From Sisyra terminalis (lineage: Eukaryota > Arthropoda > Insecta > Neuroptera > Sisyridae): a stretch of 64,000 nt of DNA. Below, in pieces: positions 26,363-40,445 of this stretch. How positions within the stretch are numbered: position 1 is the stretch's first letter; every line of letters begins with the position of its first letter. The DNA lies in the NCBI GenBank assembly GCA_958496175.1, contig OY292280.1, forward strand, positions 496,001 to 560,000. The letters run 5' to 3'. The notes under the pieces were generated by a model, which made no database searches, was not told the DNA's origin, and saw nothing but the letters and a program-made list of their open reading frames with translations. The translations under genes and the position numbers were made by a program.

Positions 26363-29249
26363 TTAACACTTGGTTTTCACAAAGCTGGCGTTATTTGTGG
26401 CGTTCTGGTTGCCAGAGCCGCGCATTTTATCGTATCTGTTTGCCGTTTTGTTGTTGTTATTGTTGTTTTTGCTGGTCGAACGTCTTCGAGTCGATGTCTT
26501 TGTCTGGTATGCGGCCAATGCCAATCTCTTCGCCTTATTCGCTTACCGTTTGTTTTCAATATAAACCAACCTCCCACCCTCCCCAAACCGACCCAATTGA
26601 TATTCATATTGTCATCGACCAACGCACATTGGATCGCTCCAAATCGATCCCGGAATTTTCAAATGTCTAATTGGATCGACCAATTAGCGTAATTGCATTC
26701 GACTTAATTATGTGTCGTTTGTTGAACCAGCGTGTGCCAACCTGGGAATTTCCATCCACCAGTCGGAGAAGTCAATCCGTTTTCACCGAAAAACAAACCC
26801 CAACAGAAATTCCACTAAAAATTTCGCGGTGATTTCCTTATCCCTGCTTTACAGTCACCAATTAATGTCCTCAATTCCCGAAAAAAACTTTTTCCTTTCA
26901 TTCCTATCATTCTGAAGGTTGGCTAACCTACAGCACAGTCGCATTGTTGGCAAATTTGAAAAGTTATATCGAGGATTTTTGTTACTTTTTACTACTGCCG
27001 GAAAACATATTTGATGGACCTCTAGTTTAAATGAAAAAATATTTGATATTTTTTTGATCCATTTAAGATTCATAAGATCCATAATTTACACGCTTATGTG
27101 GTCTAAAAATCACTTTTTCATCACATCTTTATAGGGGTAGTATACCTCCCCGAACTATTTTTTCGTAGATTTTTTGGCTTTGTGTGTAGCGATTCATATA
27201 AATGTTACTTATACTTTTTGCTAGGCGCTATTATTTCTTGAGTAAAATGGCTGTGGTGTATAATAGATAAAAGCACATTTTCATTTCCCGTTTACGATAT
27301 CCCAGTCCTTGTAATACCCTGTCTTTCCATTTAGCCACTACTCTCTCTTTAGTTTCAACGCTTATGTGGCGACGATTTCACCCATGTTGGGACCACGCAA
27401 AAAATAAAAACACATGAGTTTCTTCCAATTCACCAAAAATTAGAATTTAGGGAGGAAAATTAAATATTCAAAAGAGATTCAAATCTCCACCACATTTTTC
27501 CCGTGATCAAAACAATAAACTCATAAAGATCAACAATTTCGACCGGAGCTGGAGTCAGAGTCGGAGCTAGAGTCAAACATTGCCGCCGGAAATGGAACTG
27601 GAGCTTCACTTAGAAAAAAAATAGTTCCTGATATGGAGCCAAAGCCTAAACTAATTTAGTTCAGCTCCCCAAGCCTAGTTTAATGCCTATATATCATTGA
27701 AAATGTTACAAATGGAAAATGGTGTCTGCTTTTGTTGGTGAGTGTACTTGAAATGAATGTATCGTGGTAATAAGGCGAACAACTAGAAAATTCATGTTTT
27801 TTTCATTTTTCATTTTTTGTTTTTTTTTTTTTTTTTGAGAAGGTGACTGGCTCATAAGTATTTTTAAATCAATCGATTATGAGCCGATTTTGGATATTTT
27901 GCTCTCTTTTGTTGATTTTGATCAAAATGAATACGAATCGAATGTCAAAGCGACACACAATTAGATTACGTGTGCCGCTATTTATGATATATGATTTCCA
28001 CTTCAAGGTTCTCAATGTTTGGTATTTGCTCTGTTCTTTTGTTGTTGAGTTGCTCAGAAAAAGTCATTCTGAAAATATTTGGACAAGAGCAAAAAACTGC
28101 CCAATAATTAATTGTATTGAATTTTTTTTCGTCAGCGATGAGAGTGGGTGGTGATATTTTTAATTATATATTCACAGAATTTATGGATTGGAGGCATTTT
28201 TTTTTCACTTCACCTTTTTTACAATCGCGAGGAAAAATCTTAAATACAAGGTCCCATTGAACCTTACAACACCTTCATGACAAAAAATCTGCTTAATATA
28301 AATGTTTCACTCAAGTGATTTTAATGAATCACTATGCTATGAGAGTTTTAGGCTCCTCTTTATGCACATCTGCAGTGTAGGTTGCCTATAGCTACAAAAA
28401 CTTAAAGTATTTTCTTTTGATTTCTGAGAACCTGACTTGTGAATTCTTCTCTGAACTGTATTCTAGTAGGACTATTTACATTTCCAGTAAACTTTCCTGT
28501 TCCATTTAGTCCAACCTACTTCTTTGAAAAACAACGACGCAACTGTCGTTTCAAAAGTTTAGATAATACTTAATTATAAAAGGGTAGGAAATCTGTAATT
28601 GGATTTTTTCAGTATCACTTTTTGTTGTAACTCGTCTACAATAAATGAAATTAGATATGAAATTTAAAAGAAGCAAATATTTTCAACAGAGCTATTAAGT
28701 TTGTTGCGGTACCTATGCAATTTCTTGCAAACTTATAACGTATAATTAACTTAAGTTTATTTTGCCATCTGTTGGATCAAAATGTGAACTCATAGCTTCC
28801 ATGAAAATTCTATTGCTTTCAAATAAAATATTAAATTGGCTATTTACGCATAAACACCACACTATACGTTTACACGTTTGGTTACTTATACAAAATGTAT
28901 ATTACATATTATATGAATTATCCGTTTAACCGAATTAACAGATTAGGTCCCATATTTTAAAAATACTTATCAAAAACTTTTACCATGTAGAATTAGATTG
29001 TTGCCATAAAATCATGTATAATTATGTATAAACACTCCTAAATAGCGATATCCTAAAAATTATACTTATACAATAGTGATTGTATATTTTATTTACCCAT
29101 TTATATCTATGTATTGAAACTGATTTTTAATTCAAATATAGAAAAATATAATGTACTACAATGTATCAATCGACTTTTATTACATTATTTTAACTATTAC
29201 ACTGCATAACTTCAGAAAAATGTCGAGGGTTAATAGAGGGTTAATGGTT

Positions 29250-29440
29250 AATAAAACCTTGAATATTAAAATGAGTTAAATCGGTTACATTCCAACCTAG
29301 TGTGAAAATGCAATTAACACATCTTTCGAGGATCAAAATCAGGTAATAAAACCTTGAATATTAAAATGTGTTAAACCGGTTACATTCCAACCTAGTGTAA
29401 AAGTGCAATTAACACTTTTTTCGAGGGTTAAAATCAGGTA
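29250..29440. repeat. 95-bp tandem duplication
   Basis: Two head-to-tail copies with a period of 95 bp, starting at 29250 and 29345 (AATAAAACCTTGAATATTAA). They share GGTTACATTCCAACCTAGTG and TTCGAGG-TAAAATCAGG endings with few differences. A partial third copy (TCGAGGGTTAATAG) precedes it. Confidence 0.85.
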
Positions 29441-30313
29441 ATAAGAAGTTATTAAAGGCATTTAAATACAATTAAGTTTTGAACGCCTTTTTTAACAGGG
29501 ATGCCTCTACAACAAATCGTTAACCTGGGAAATGTTTTAATCATTCTTAGATTTTTCTAATTTGTCTTTGACCTATTTCAGCTATTCAAATTGTCGGCCA
29601 ATCTTTTGACTAGACTCACACATTCTATAATGCTCGGAACTAAGAGTTAGTTTTATTTATATTTTTTTAATTTATCGGAAAAAAAATCTATAAGAAAATT
29701 GTTTTGGTTTTGATTAAACCACGCACAATATAAATCATTTGATAAGTATATTTTTATTGAAATCATATGAAGGGATAGCTTGTGGAAAAGATGAAAATAG
29801 CTGAGCTGATAGGTATGCAAGGAGGGTGACATTGCAAAACTAATTTTTCGTTGAATTGCACTAGATGGTGAACTTTGGAGAGTTTTTATTAGAAACTGTG
29901 AATGATTAGAAAAGCTGAATGCATCGATCGATTTGCAAATTGATTTTTTCTTTGACCAGTCGAAAGAGCTGTAGGCACTGAATGGAATCGATTGAATGGG
30001 GGGGGGGGGTAATGGCGGCGACGAACAGATTGGACACGAAGAATAGAGGTGGTTAAGCAGCATACTTTTAATAAACAGTTACAATTCGACTTCTTACGCT
30101 AGAAACCAACTTTCTTTCTGACTTGAAACAACCATCGAGTGACCAGTGATCGTAAAATCGTGTCCGAATCACGCCGCATACTCATTACCTTGTTCCAACA
30201 ATCGCACGGTACTCTTTTCCAAACAAATCACGCCAATTGTTGCTGCACCATCGCTAAAACAAAACACAAACATCGCTGATTCGCATGTGCGAATTTTCAA
30301 ATTCAGCGCAACA

Positions 30314-33300
30314 ATGAAATTCACGTGGGGATTTATTTTGCTGGCATCCTGCTATTTGGGTAAGTGTTGTTGGTTTTGATATTTGCCAAGAAAAAATAAT
30401 TCTTCAATATCTGCCAAAAAGGTTCAAAGATCAATTTCAGAAAAGTGTGTTTCTTGAACAAAAATGCATCAATTCACTTGACACTATTGGCCACCAAATT
30501 AATATCAACTGTAATTTATGTGATTATGCATATTGTTTGACATCTTTTTGAAAATTTTGAAATCGGACACATTAACTGACCATTTATATTCAAATCATTC
30601 AACTAACTGTTTTCCAACCGATTCCTAATCTCTCATATTTATTAATTGACTTCAAATTTGGCCAAATCTTCCGAACATAAAAATCATCGAAAACTTTCTG
30701 TTTTGTTTCGGAAAAAAATCAACACTTTCTCTCAATTTAATCTTCAAACACCTAATTTTTAATTAGTTGGACAATTAGTTAATGTTTGGCCTTCGCATTG
30801 CTAAAAATTTTCATCGATTTCATTCGGCCAGTTACTAGAGAATCCTCGCTAATGGCCATATCTTAATATGCAAGTATTTAACCGTAACAATAACAAGAAT
30901 ATTTTGTGTGCAATTCTGCAATTATTTGAAACTATAACATTATTCACAATAGAAGTTCTCTCCTGGTTTTTCTTTACATGACAAAAACAAAACCTGAAAC
31001 TATCATTTATAACAAGATCTTCTAAATCGACTGAAAATCTATTGGCTATTTGTCTTGTACGAACTAAATTATAAGTAGCTACTGTTCTTATAATAATATA
31101 AAAAAAGAAAAGTAAGTGATTAAACAAAACAAAAAAAAAAAAAATACAACCACGTTTCCTATCATTTTTCCAAATGACTATCCTGTTAAAAAAATACAAT
31201 TTAGTTGTTCAAAAACCTATTAGAAGTCGTTTAAAGTTATTGAAGGCATTTTAAATGTAATGACTTCAAAATGCCTCAAAATACCTTTTTTTAATAGGGA
31301 TATTCTTGAATTTTAAAAACTGTTTTAGATAATAAAATGTAATTATTTTACAGGGAATAAAGAATAAAATATAAAGAAAATAACTGAATATTTATTGTAC
31401 AAATGTTCAGCAGCTCTGATCTAATAGTTGGCGTTGATATGTGTTGTGTACGACTGGGAAATATCATGTCGATTCATCACTATATGACGTCATTATCATT
31501 GCTTCGGTATGTAGTCAGAAAAGGATGACCGGTCTTCGAGTCCATGTATTGTATGATTTGAGAAGTAAACCTTTCCCAACTTTACCCCTTTGGGAACAAA
31601 TCTTCACAAGATTCTTTACCATAGCATCGAATTTCTTATTAACAACCCTTAAAAATATTATTCTACATTCCAATTTAAAGTATAAATATCTTATATTCCT
31701 TTTTTTATTTTATTTCAAAGAGACTAATTTATTCGCATAGAGTAACAAAAAGTTATATTGATTTTTTTTTGTTTGATGAAAGCCAAAAGCGGTAATATTT
31801 GATTTGATTTTAGAAAGTGATAAAGTAAACAACTGATAGTTTTAGAAAAGCTAAACCATAATTTATAATTTAAAAGGAATGAATCAAATGAGTAATTGTT
31901 TAATAGTTTGGAACGGTAAAGAGTTTATTTGTTTGCCTTTTTTTTTGTCGATCGATAGGTTCGTTTTCCTGTGTGGTTGAACTTTATCCTTCAACACGGA
32001 TAGTTTACTTAAATCGAGGTAGTTCACTCATGTTATAAAAGTTCCAGGATTTCATTATACTTCTTCCATTTTTCTTGACTTCTTCCATTCTAGTCGTGCA
32101 TTTGTCTTGGATAATTAAGATATAGCTTTGCTTAGTGAACAAAGGTAGGATGTTAGCTAACGTCCAAACTTGTAAACTATTTCATTATTTGTATTTACTT
32201 ATTTCACAGAGATGATGCTTTGCTTAGTAGTAAGTATTTTTACGTTTCAAACTAGATAACAAAACAATAAAAATAGGTTAGTTGAAGAAGGAGGGGTGAA
32301 TTTTGAAATTTGTTCAACCATGGCGAATTAAAATACCACCTATCCATTCCTTATTTTCCCATTTTCATTGTTTTTACATTTCGGTAACTGAAATCGCAAA
32401 AATATTTGTTATTAAACAAAGTGGCATCGTTGTGAACTAAGCACAAATAAGAACATGGTGTAGAACTAGGGTTCTAGCTCACTAAACTCGATTGTTAACG
32501 TTTGTTTTTTTCGATTATCATTTTTACAAATGTATCTATTATGCAAATCATACACTAATCATACGATTGAAAGAAATTGTCAATTTGTAATGATAATGTT
32601 TGGTTTGCAATTCAAAATTTAATTTTCTTTTGTGTTATTCAAAATCGATGCGATTGATTGTTTAAGATCCTTGTATCGGTGACCCATTGACCTGTTAACG
32701 CCTGAATTGAAACGATCAGATCAGTGGAATGCATTTTATTGCTAATTATCCGGTCAATCAATTAAAGTTTTTAAATCCAAGAATAAGTGTATTCCACCGA
32801 CATTCAGTGTCGGTGGAAGAAACACCTAGAAACGTCGAACAATGAATAGAAACTTAAAGGGTTGCATTATTGTTATGAGAATTTCAGAATTCAACTAGAA
32901 GTTGAGTCATCTTTCATAGAATTGAATTTTCACCAAAAGAATTCATTACCGCGGATTATCGTTCCCTAAATGCACTTATTCGTTTATCGTTTTTATCAGC
33001 TTTTATCTCTAATTTTTTGGCAATGAAAATTTCAGATTTTAAAAATGAGTATACACGAAAATTCATTTAGCATCGCCAGATTCTTTGACGACAATTGAAA
33101 AATGTAATCTTTAAAATGTCGTTGGCCAATCGAGACAGGGTAGGTAGTCTTAAAATTCCAATATAAATACTGATTGATTTATTGTTCCATTCATTTCACA
33201 AAACGAAGAGGAAATTTGGATAATTTTTCTGGAATTTTGTTTCTGATTTAGATCATGTGGGAAGGGGGGCCAATTAACTTGGTATAAATCAAGTGTGTAA

Positions 33301-36300
33301 AAATTGGTGGCACCGTAGTGTTTGTGAGGTAGGTTTATCCAAAAATGGGCAGAATTCATAATTTTGATGTCACCTATGGTCTTTGATGTTATTATCGATG
33401 AGTTTAATAATATTCATGGGATGGGTTTGATTGGTGGCGAAATAAAGCCTTTTACTTTTTATCAGAGGAGAGATTTAAGCAGAATGGTGGACAGAAGAAA
33501 AGAATCTACGGAATTTGGATGGCCCGAAATTAGGGTCTTCCAAGTGGCGGCATCAACCGGTGCATGTGGTCATGGGCAGTATAATTATATGTGGGTCAAT
33601 GGGTCTTTCACATTACCCACTGCGGTCATTATTACGTTTATTATTATTTTTTCTTTCTAGCAATCAAAATCAGAGAAGACAGTTGTTGTCGCAAGAAAAA
33701 TCAGGACAGATTTTCAACGACAAATCTCAATCGACGCACTTTGAATTTTTGCCTTTAATCTTGATTACAATGATGATGATGATAAATTAGTCCAAGCCGC
33801 TTCTCGTCACGCAATCTCTCTCAATATTACGCAAACGAAAAAAAAATCTTTTGACTAATTATGCTGTAATATTAATTTCAATATTTCCTCAGATATATTT
33901 TAGTTATGGCCTGAGGATTTCTTTCTTTTCGGACTTTGACTCGGAAGCGAAAAAATCGTGGACTAGTTAAATGTACGGTTTTCTTACGGAATTTCAAACG
34001 ACCCTGACTTAAGTCCAGCTCTTGTCTTTTTTGCTTATCAAAATCGCCTCTTTAATGGAGCGAATATTTTCCAAAGCCAACCACTTTCATATAAGATCAA
34101 CATGTGGAACCATCAACCAACGAAAACCGATGGCTTAATTCACGATCATGGTTCTGCATAACGAATACTGATTGCTTCAATAATGAATCCATTTGAGTAT
34201 CCAATTTTTCAGTTTATTTACTTTTACAGTTCTATCCGTAATAATACTGTACACTCTATTGTGAACCTACCATTTTAACCCAAATTTAGGATAGTTGGAT
34301 CATTAATTTTTTAAAGTAGAAAACTTTTTAAGCTGTTATGCTACTACCTGGAATATTTCACAATGATTACTGTCCGGGCATCCCGGCATCCAACTTAAAC
34401 TTAAGTTCTCACACATGTCTTTGCGATGCAAATTTTATTGGTAAAGACGTAGCTGCATAGTACCTACAGAAATTAATCTATAAATTAAGCACTTTGTTTA
34501 CGAACAACTAAAACTGATTTCTATTTCTACGTGAATCTGAATGTTTTTATGAAACTCAAAAAAACTGTGATTATTTAAATACATGAATAAGAAATACAGT
34601 ACGAGATAAAATTCAAAATCGATCAAATAATGAGAATCCAAAATTAGATGATGATGATATCAAAAACAAGAACATTTCTTAATTAAGTTTAAAAAAAATT
34701 ACACAGTGTTTTTTTTTTATTTTCTAATCAAAAATACTGGTTAATTCTTACAACTATAGATTTTTAAAAAATTTAACTAAGTTCCTGGTTTGTCGAATTT
34801 TTACGTTCAGATAGTTTGCCATACCTATATAATTTTGAAGACTAAACAAGCAATTGATATTAATTGGAATAATTCTCGAAATTTAAAAAAAAAACCGTTA
34901 AAAAATAATTGCATATGTAAAATATGCGTTTTTGTGGTAATTTGGTCCTAACGGCGTTTTTAGGCCATTTTGTCGAAAATCGAATTGGAAAATTATGCAA
35001 AAACCTACAAAATTTAATTACTTTTGAGATATTTTCTGTCCATATTAGTTAACTATACCGTTATGATATAACCAACGAAAATTTCCTCAAAACTATGTCA
35101 AGAAGATTTCGTAGTATTTGACAAAACATCTTGTGAGATCAATCAGTGGAATGGTCGAAAGTTGATATGTGAACTATTGGTGGAATTGATTAATTAATTC
35201 TAAATTCAAATAGGCTACAACTTATTCTCGTTTGATCTTTATTAGAAATTTTCTACTCTATTCTTATTGTTTTTTTTTTCTTCTGATAACGACTTATATA
35301 ACGAATCTTCTTCCTTTGTAATAAATAATAAAAAAAAAATAGTGAATTTTAAATGAGTTTCTTTAATAGCGTTAGCCTCAATAAATTTGCATGTAATCTA
35401 ATCAAATAAGAAAATATGAAAACATGCAACGCAAACTTTACAAATTTACAATTCAGATTCACAGTTGAAATTGTTTATATTTTTTTTTCTATTTTCTGTC
35501 TAACGATAGATTGAATTTCCCGCGGGGTTGAACCCTTCAAATTAGGATAGTTCATTCCTCTTTTTAACAGATCCAAAATGCCAGTCTTTTGTAATGGGTT
35601 TCATGCTATATTGAAACATATTGTTTATTGTCAAGGGAATTTATTTAAACATTCATTGGTTTGCATCCTATTTAAAACGTATTCCTAGCGTTGGTCAAAT
35701 TGGTTCAATTTGAGTTATTCTTCTTACAGTTTGTAGATAAAACGTTTCTTTTGGTTTCACTATATCTATCTTTGGGGTCGCCGACAAACGTTAAACATTT
35801 ACAAAAATAATTAAATAACAAACATATTCTTATCTTGGTCAAATTATTCAAATTGAAATCATTATTTTTGGCATCCAGATGGAAATAAAGACATCTTCAT
35901 CGGCTAAAATGTATGTTTTTTTTCTGAGCTTAATCCTTAGGTGGTGCAATAAGGGATTGAAACTACATTTTCTTAAAACTAATTTCAAAAATATCTACTT
36001 TAGAAATCCCTTATTTGGCACATATCAAATCTAAATAAAAATTAATAATTTTATTTTAATACCATAACAATATTTTGTCCGAACATCCTTCTGGGTATAA
36101 ATATTTGATAATAATGCACATTATGTGCGTCTATATTTATGGAAATAAAAGGATCGCAATCCCGAACTACAAATTTATCTTTTCTGAATTATCAAAAATA
36201 AGCAAATATGTGGTGAATAAAATTAATGAGAGGGTGACAATGAGAAAGCTATTAATTATTGAGTTTTTGATGACTTATGATCTTTCGGTAAAAAAAAGCA

Positions 36301-39300
36301 TCAAGCAACGAAACTTTCTCAAAATTGATATATCGACGTTGAATTTGTGTAGAACAATAAACGTCGTATTTGACTTTTTCATCGTTTTTTTCATCTTTTT
36401 GGTTTTATAAAAAAATCACAAGTTAATATCGAAAATGCCAACGAAGGTTATCGCAAATTTTTACGGCTATCGATCGAATAATGGACGACCTCAATTTAAA
36501 CGAAAAGTGAAAATGAAAAGAAAAAGGAAATTGTAGGTACGAGAACGATTTGATGTGCTAAAATGAAGCTAGATACAAAAAAAAATGTTTTGTGATTTTT
36601 TTACAGCTTGAAATTTATATGCACCGATTAGTCGTTATAATACTATAAATAGGCATTTACTTATGGCCTATCGATTTCTTCTTTATGCAATTGATAAGCG
36701 AATTTTGCAAAATGCTTCAATGCAAATCAATTTAGAGAGAAAAAAAAAACAAACTTTCGATTGATCAAATTTCAAAGGTTCAAAGTCACCGACCGTTGTA
36801 GAGAAATCTACTATTATAACAATTGCTAATACAAATGATTTCTTAATTTTTCTCAAGCATAAATCCAAAATTGGAATTAACTTTTGCCAGAAATATTAGC
36901 AACTTTGAAAGTAATATGTATCGTCTTATATCTCTATTCTCGAACCCAAACATATTTGTAAAGGGATTCGTATATCATTCAATAAAATGTCATTACCTAA
37001 TACGTTTTCTTCACGTTCAATTTTACGTCCAACAGAAGTTCAACTATCCGAGTACTCTCGATGAGGGCTATATGCATGTATGAAGTCTAATAAGCTACCT
37101 AAATACCACCTTTTTGAGAATTTCGATGAATATTTTTAGTTAAAAAGTTTAGTGAAACAAAGCAAGAAATAAAGGTAGCCATTTTTAAGATAATAGATTC
37201 CATAGAAATTTTGTTCCACCATTGTTAATGGACATAATCATACGTACATAGTATGTATGTATCTCTCGGATCTCAAAAACGATAAATTATAGAAAGTTGT
37301 AGTTTTATATTTGTAGTTTTCACATAGCGTTTCGTTGCACACCTCGCATTTTGGTTTAAATCGACGAAATACCGAGAATATGATATATTTGCCATATTTA
37401 TCAGATTTTATTTTATTTCTACTTCATAGTAGTGAATTTTATTATATAATAAAAAAAAGAACCTTAATCCTATCAAGTTTCCTTGGTGTTAAAGCACCTA
37501 AAACTTTTTCAGACACCTTCTATGTTATTATCTAACTTTCACCCTTTCAGGGTGAAAGTGGGATATTGAATCGCCGAACGTTTTCTATTTGAAAAGGAAA
37601 ATTATCTATTAATTGCAGAAAATTATTTTTAATAAATTCATAAACTTAAGTATCTACGACACAAATAAGACGCATCGTCGAAGCCTGAATTATCAATCAT
37701 TGTAATCAAATAGTTGATACAATACCGTGATTGTATTCATGCGTTACATGTGTCGCTTGAAACGAACTTTTCAGTTGGAAAACTATAATTTTTTCTGCTT
37801 TGATCAAATACAGGTTTGAAAAGAGCGTCGCTTCGGTCGCTTCAATGAATTTAAGAGAAAATTAGAAATGAATTTGATTTGGAAAATTGCGTTTTCGGGT
37901 CTTTTTCTTGTAAATGTCTTTTCAACATATTTACTAATGAAATCTCGCATGCCTATTGCCGGGAAAAGCCATTTCTTCTACAAATAATAAATAAATAAAT
38001 AAAAAACTGTAAAAAAGAAATCCTTTTTCTTTTTTCGTTCTGTTTTTCCCTCTGACTGTTTTTTTTTTTTTTTTTTTTAATTTTGCCGATGATCCATGAA
38101 CTAGGCATGTGCAACTATTATTTGCAAATTGAAAGCAAAAGAATACACAAATGGATCGTTTTTAAATTGATAGGTTGCACCTGGCTGGTCTGTGGGGATG
38201 TATATAGAAGTGTAAGGCTCTGTCTTGATTTTACAGGATTTGGTCCCAGTTTATCTGAGGCGACTTGTGTTTTGGCGTCCGAATTTGGTTTTACCCTCAA
38301 CTGCGCTTTTAAGAAATCTGGCTTGTTTCGAGTGAGAAATTTGGGCGGTGTCAAAGCCCATGTAGGTCTAGGTAATTTCTCAACTTCAACAACATTAATT
38401 TTTCATTTTTCAAATAATTTTCACTATTAACGCAAAACATTTTCTTCATTTGTATATATAATTTATGGGTGAACGAATTAACTTGGGAAAATGAGCAAAA
38501 AATGGATTATCGTGCTGACTTCATCATTTCTAACGAGCAAACTTAATTTTTCTCGATTTACGAATTTTTATTAATCCTAGAGTCACTAAAGAATTTATGG
38601 TTATAATGCAACAGTAATTAACCATTGAAACAAATCAACTAAACTCTTTAAAAGTTGCAACCATACCCACTCCCCCTTACAGAGTTGTACATTGTTGAAT
38701 ACACTAAATCACACTTACGCAGTTCTTTGCTTATATTTATTGTTTAATCCTGAAGGAATATTTTTATTAAATATTGTAATTGCTCTAAAACATATTAAGA
38801 ATCTTTAAATAAAATTTATTAAATTGAATAAATTATAAAAATTTGGCACATCTGTGTATAGTTCAATGCAGTTTTATAATTCTTTGTTTGACTTTCACAT
38901 TTATAAATTTTCATTTAATTTTTACATTTCTTCTTTAACTTTATCAATTACACTTATATCTTGAACAATATCAGCAAATTGAACAGATTGAATTCATAAT
39001 TTTTTAAATATGCCTTCATCGATTTTTTTGCTCATAAATTCTTTATTCATTGGAACTTCATACAAGTGCCCCTTGGGCACTATTAGCATTGACCTAGATT
39101 AAAGAGTGCGTTGATTTGGTTGGGCGTTGTTTTCAAAACTCCATTCGTTTCAGGTTTCACTCTGGGAGATGAACTGGGCTTTGCTGAATCACTATCAAAT
39201 TTAGAGGGTAACAAACGGCGCTCAACTTCTGGAAAAGCTTCCAGCAATGCAATACCGTCAAAGGTAATTATAACAAAGTACGTATTTCCGTTTCTAAGGC

Positions 39301-40445
39301 GTAATTTTTTCAGGAAAACCGAATTACTGTTCAAAATGTTTCGTTGAAACCTATTGAGAATGATAAAGTGGAAAAAACTTCAACTTCGCAGTTCGAGTCT
39401 GTGTCCAGCACTCCGAAAAATGAGGTTCAAAAAATCCGAGTTGTTCTTCCGGAAAAGTCGGTTGGAATTCATGATGCACGTTCAGTGCAACTACCACCCA
39501 TTGTGTCAATTCCATCAGTTCCGGTAACGCGAAGAGCTCCAATTTCATCAAGTCCTCCTCCTCCCTTTAAACCAATCCCGCCGGCGACCGATGCCAAACA
39601 AATAATCGGACCAATCATTCGACCAAAAATTTCTATTTCTACAGAAACAATTCCTGAATTTCAAGCTCTTCCAGTTTCGGTTTTGAAGGTTTATGCCAAT
39701 CAAAATCAAATTAGCAATAAAATATCGTCAGTCGCTGTACCTTCAAATGAGCAAAAGTCGGAATATTTATCTCCAAATAATTTGTTTCAACGAGTCATGA
39801 CTACAAGCAATTCTACTGGAAACCTTGCAGGTTTATCTCCAGTTGAGGCCGATATACTTGCACGGAAGCAGGCGCTGAAACAAAAGCAAGCGATGCTCTT
39901 AGCAGAAACAACAGCGACAACTCATGCTCCCGAACTTGCTTCGTACAAACCTCCGGCTCGAACCGGCCCAGCTGCCACTGTTCACAAGCATTCCGGAAGC
40001 AAAGTTATGAATGCTCCCAAAGAATACTATCCAATCGGCTATGACAAGAACTTCGACGATAATTTTGCTTCAAGAGTGGAACTTCCAGAAACTTCGTTTT
40101 ATTGTGGTGATCAAAAACATTTTCCTGGACTCTACGCCGATGAGGATCTAGGATGCATGGTATGATTTCGTAAGAAAACTCACGAAAATAAAACTAATTC
40201 TGATTGTTTAGGTTTTCCACGTATGTGCTCTCACTGACGATGGATTAATAATGAAGAGCTTCCTCTGTCCCGAATCAACCCTCTTTGATCAAACAATTCT
40301 CAAGTGCAACTGGTGGTTTTACGTTGACTGTAAAAACTCGAAAAACCTCTACGACTCAAACATTCCCGTTTCCAAAAGTTACCAACTAATGAAAGCCTTA
40401 ACGTTTTTCTCAGCAATAAAGAAAGAATCGGCTGAAAAGTCTTAA
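30314..40445 (+). CDS. Secreted protein with one C-terminal chitin-binding domain (CPAP1-like, 4 exons)
   Basis: Exons 30314-30359, 39154-39263, 39314-40159 and 40212-40445 join in phase to 411 aa. Exon 1 codes the signal peptide (MKFTWGFILLASCYLG). A long low-complexity region rich in Pro, Ser and Lys follows (PISSSPPPPFKPIPP), with a Lys/Gln-rich stretch ILARKQALKQKQAM. The C-terminus carries a type-2 chitin-binding (peritrophin/CBM14) domain with six Cys: FYCGDQKHFPGLYADEDLGC, HVC, FLC, LKCNWW, VDC. One such domain is typical of cuticular proteins analogous to peritrophin. The role in cuticle or apical matrix is inferred from family. The 8.8-kb first intron is the longest in the window; the link of exon 1 to exon 2 rests on phase, signal peptide and strand and needs transcript support. 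It is head-to-head with the protease gene. Confidence 0.82.
31181..31300. mobile_element. 120-bp MITE-like element flanked by TA
   Basis: Left end TCCTGTTAAAAAAA (31181) and right end TTTTTTTAATAGGGA (ending 31300) form imperfect inverted repeats. A TA lies directly outside each end (31179-31180, 31301-31302), as in Tc1/mariner-type target duplications. No coding capacity. A related right half occurs at about 29447-29506. Confidence 0.6.
31432..31575 (+). repeat. Dispersed CRE-core repeat, copy in chitin-binding gene intron 1
   Basis: One of the best copies: TTGGCGTTGATATGTGTTGT, then CACTATATGACGTCATTATC and CATTGCTTC, then a GTCCATGTATTGTATGATTT end. It includes a perfect TGACGTCA at 31485-31492. 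Confidence 0.6.
38237..38371 (+). other. Candidate cassette exon in intron 1
   Basis: Open 135-bp segment with a TTTTACAG acceptor before it and G|GTAATT donor after it. Entry and exit are both phase 1, the same as the flanking exon junction, so it could be included without shifting frame (45 codons, starting GFGPSLSEATCVLASE after the split Gly). It is GC-richer than its surroundings. No homology is recognised; this rests on sequence signals only. Confidence 0.25.

Larger units (their letters stand above)
26269..30313. other. 4-kb divergent intergenic region between two secreted-protein genes
   Basis: No gene is supported. It holds a (GATT)n run at 26342-26362, a relatively GC-rich block near the protease start (26370-26890), a degenerate GGAGTC/GGAGCT hexamer patch (27545-27580), long T runs (27810-27836, 28198-28206), a 95-bp tandem duplication (29250-29440), and a run of G at about 29999-30009. 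Confidence 0.5.
30360..39153 (+). other. 8.8-kb first intron of the chitin-binding gene
   Basis: Contains no gene I can support. It has a 120-bp TA-flanked inverted-repeat element (31181-31300), a dispersed-repeat copy (31432-31575), an unrecognised open frame at 33364-33660, poly-T tracts (for example 38060-38079), and a GC-richer block with a possible cassette exon at 38237-38371. Confidence 0.55.

Noticed and set aside
27545..27580. GGAGTC/GGAGCT hexamer patch, similar words at 58240-58300
   Set aside because: Short, degenerate and low-complexity; similarity between the two sites is too limited to call a repeat family.
33364..33660. 98-codon frame in the 8.8-kb intron
   Set aside because: Reads as plausible residues but no domain is recognised, and its phase does not give a convincing exon for the host gene.
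36075..36410. 111-codon frame in the 8.8-kb intron
   Set aside because: Lys/Ile/Phe-rich, typical of random AT-rich DNA.
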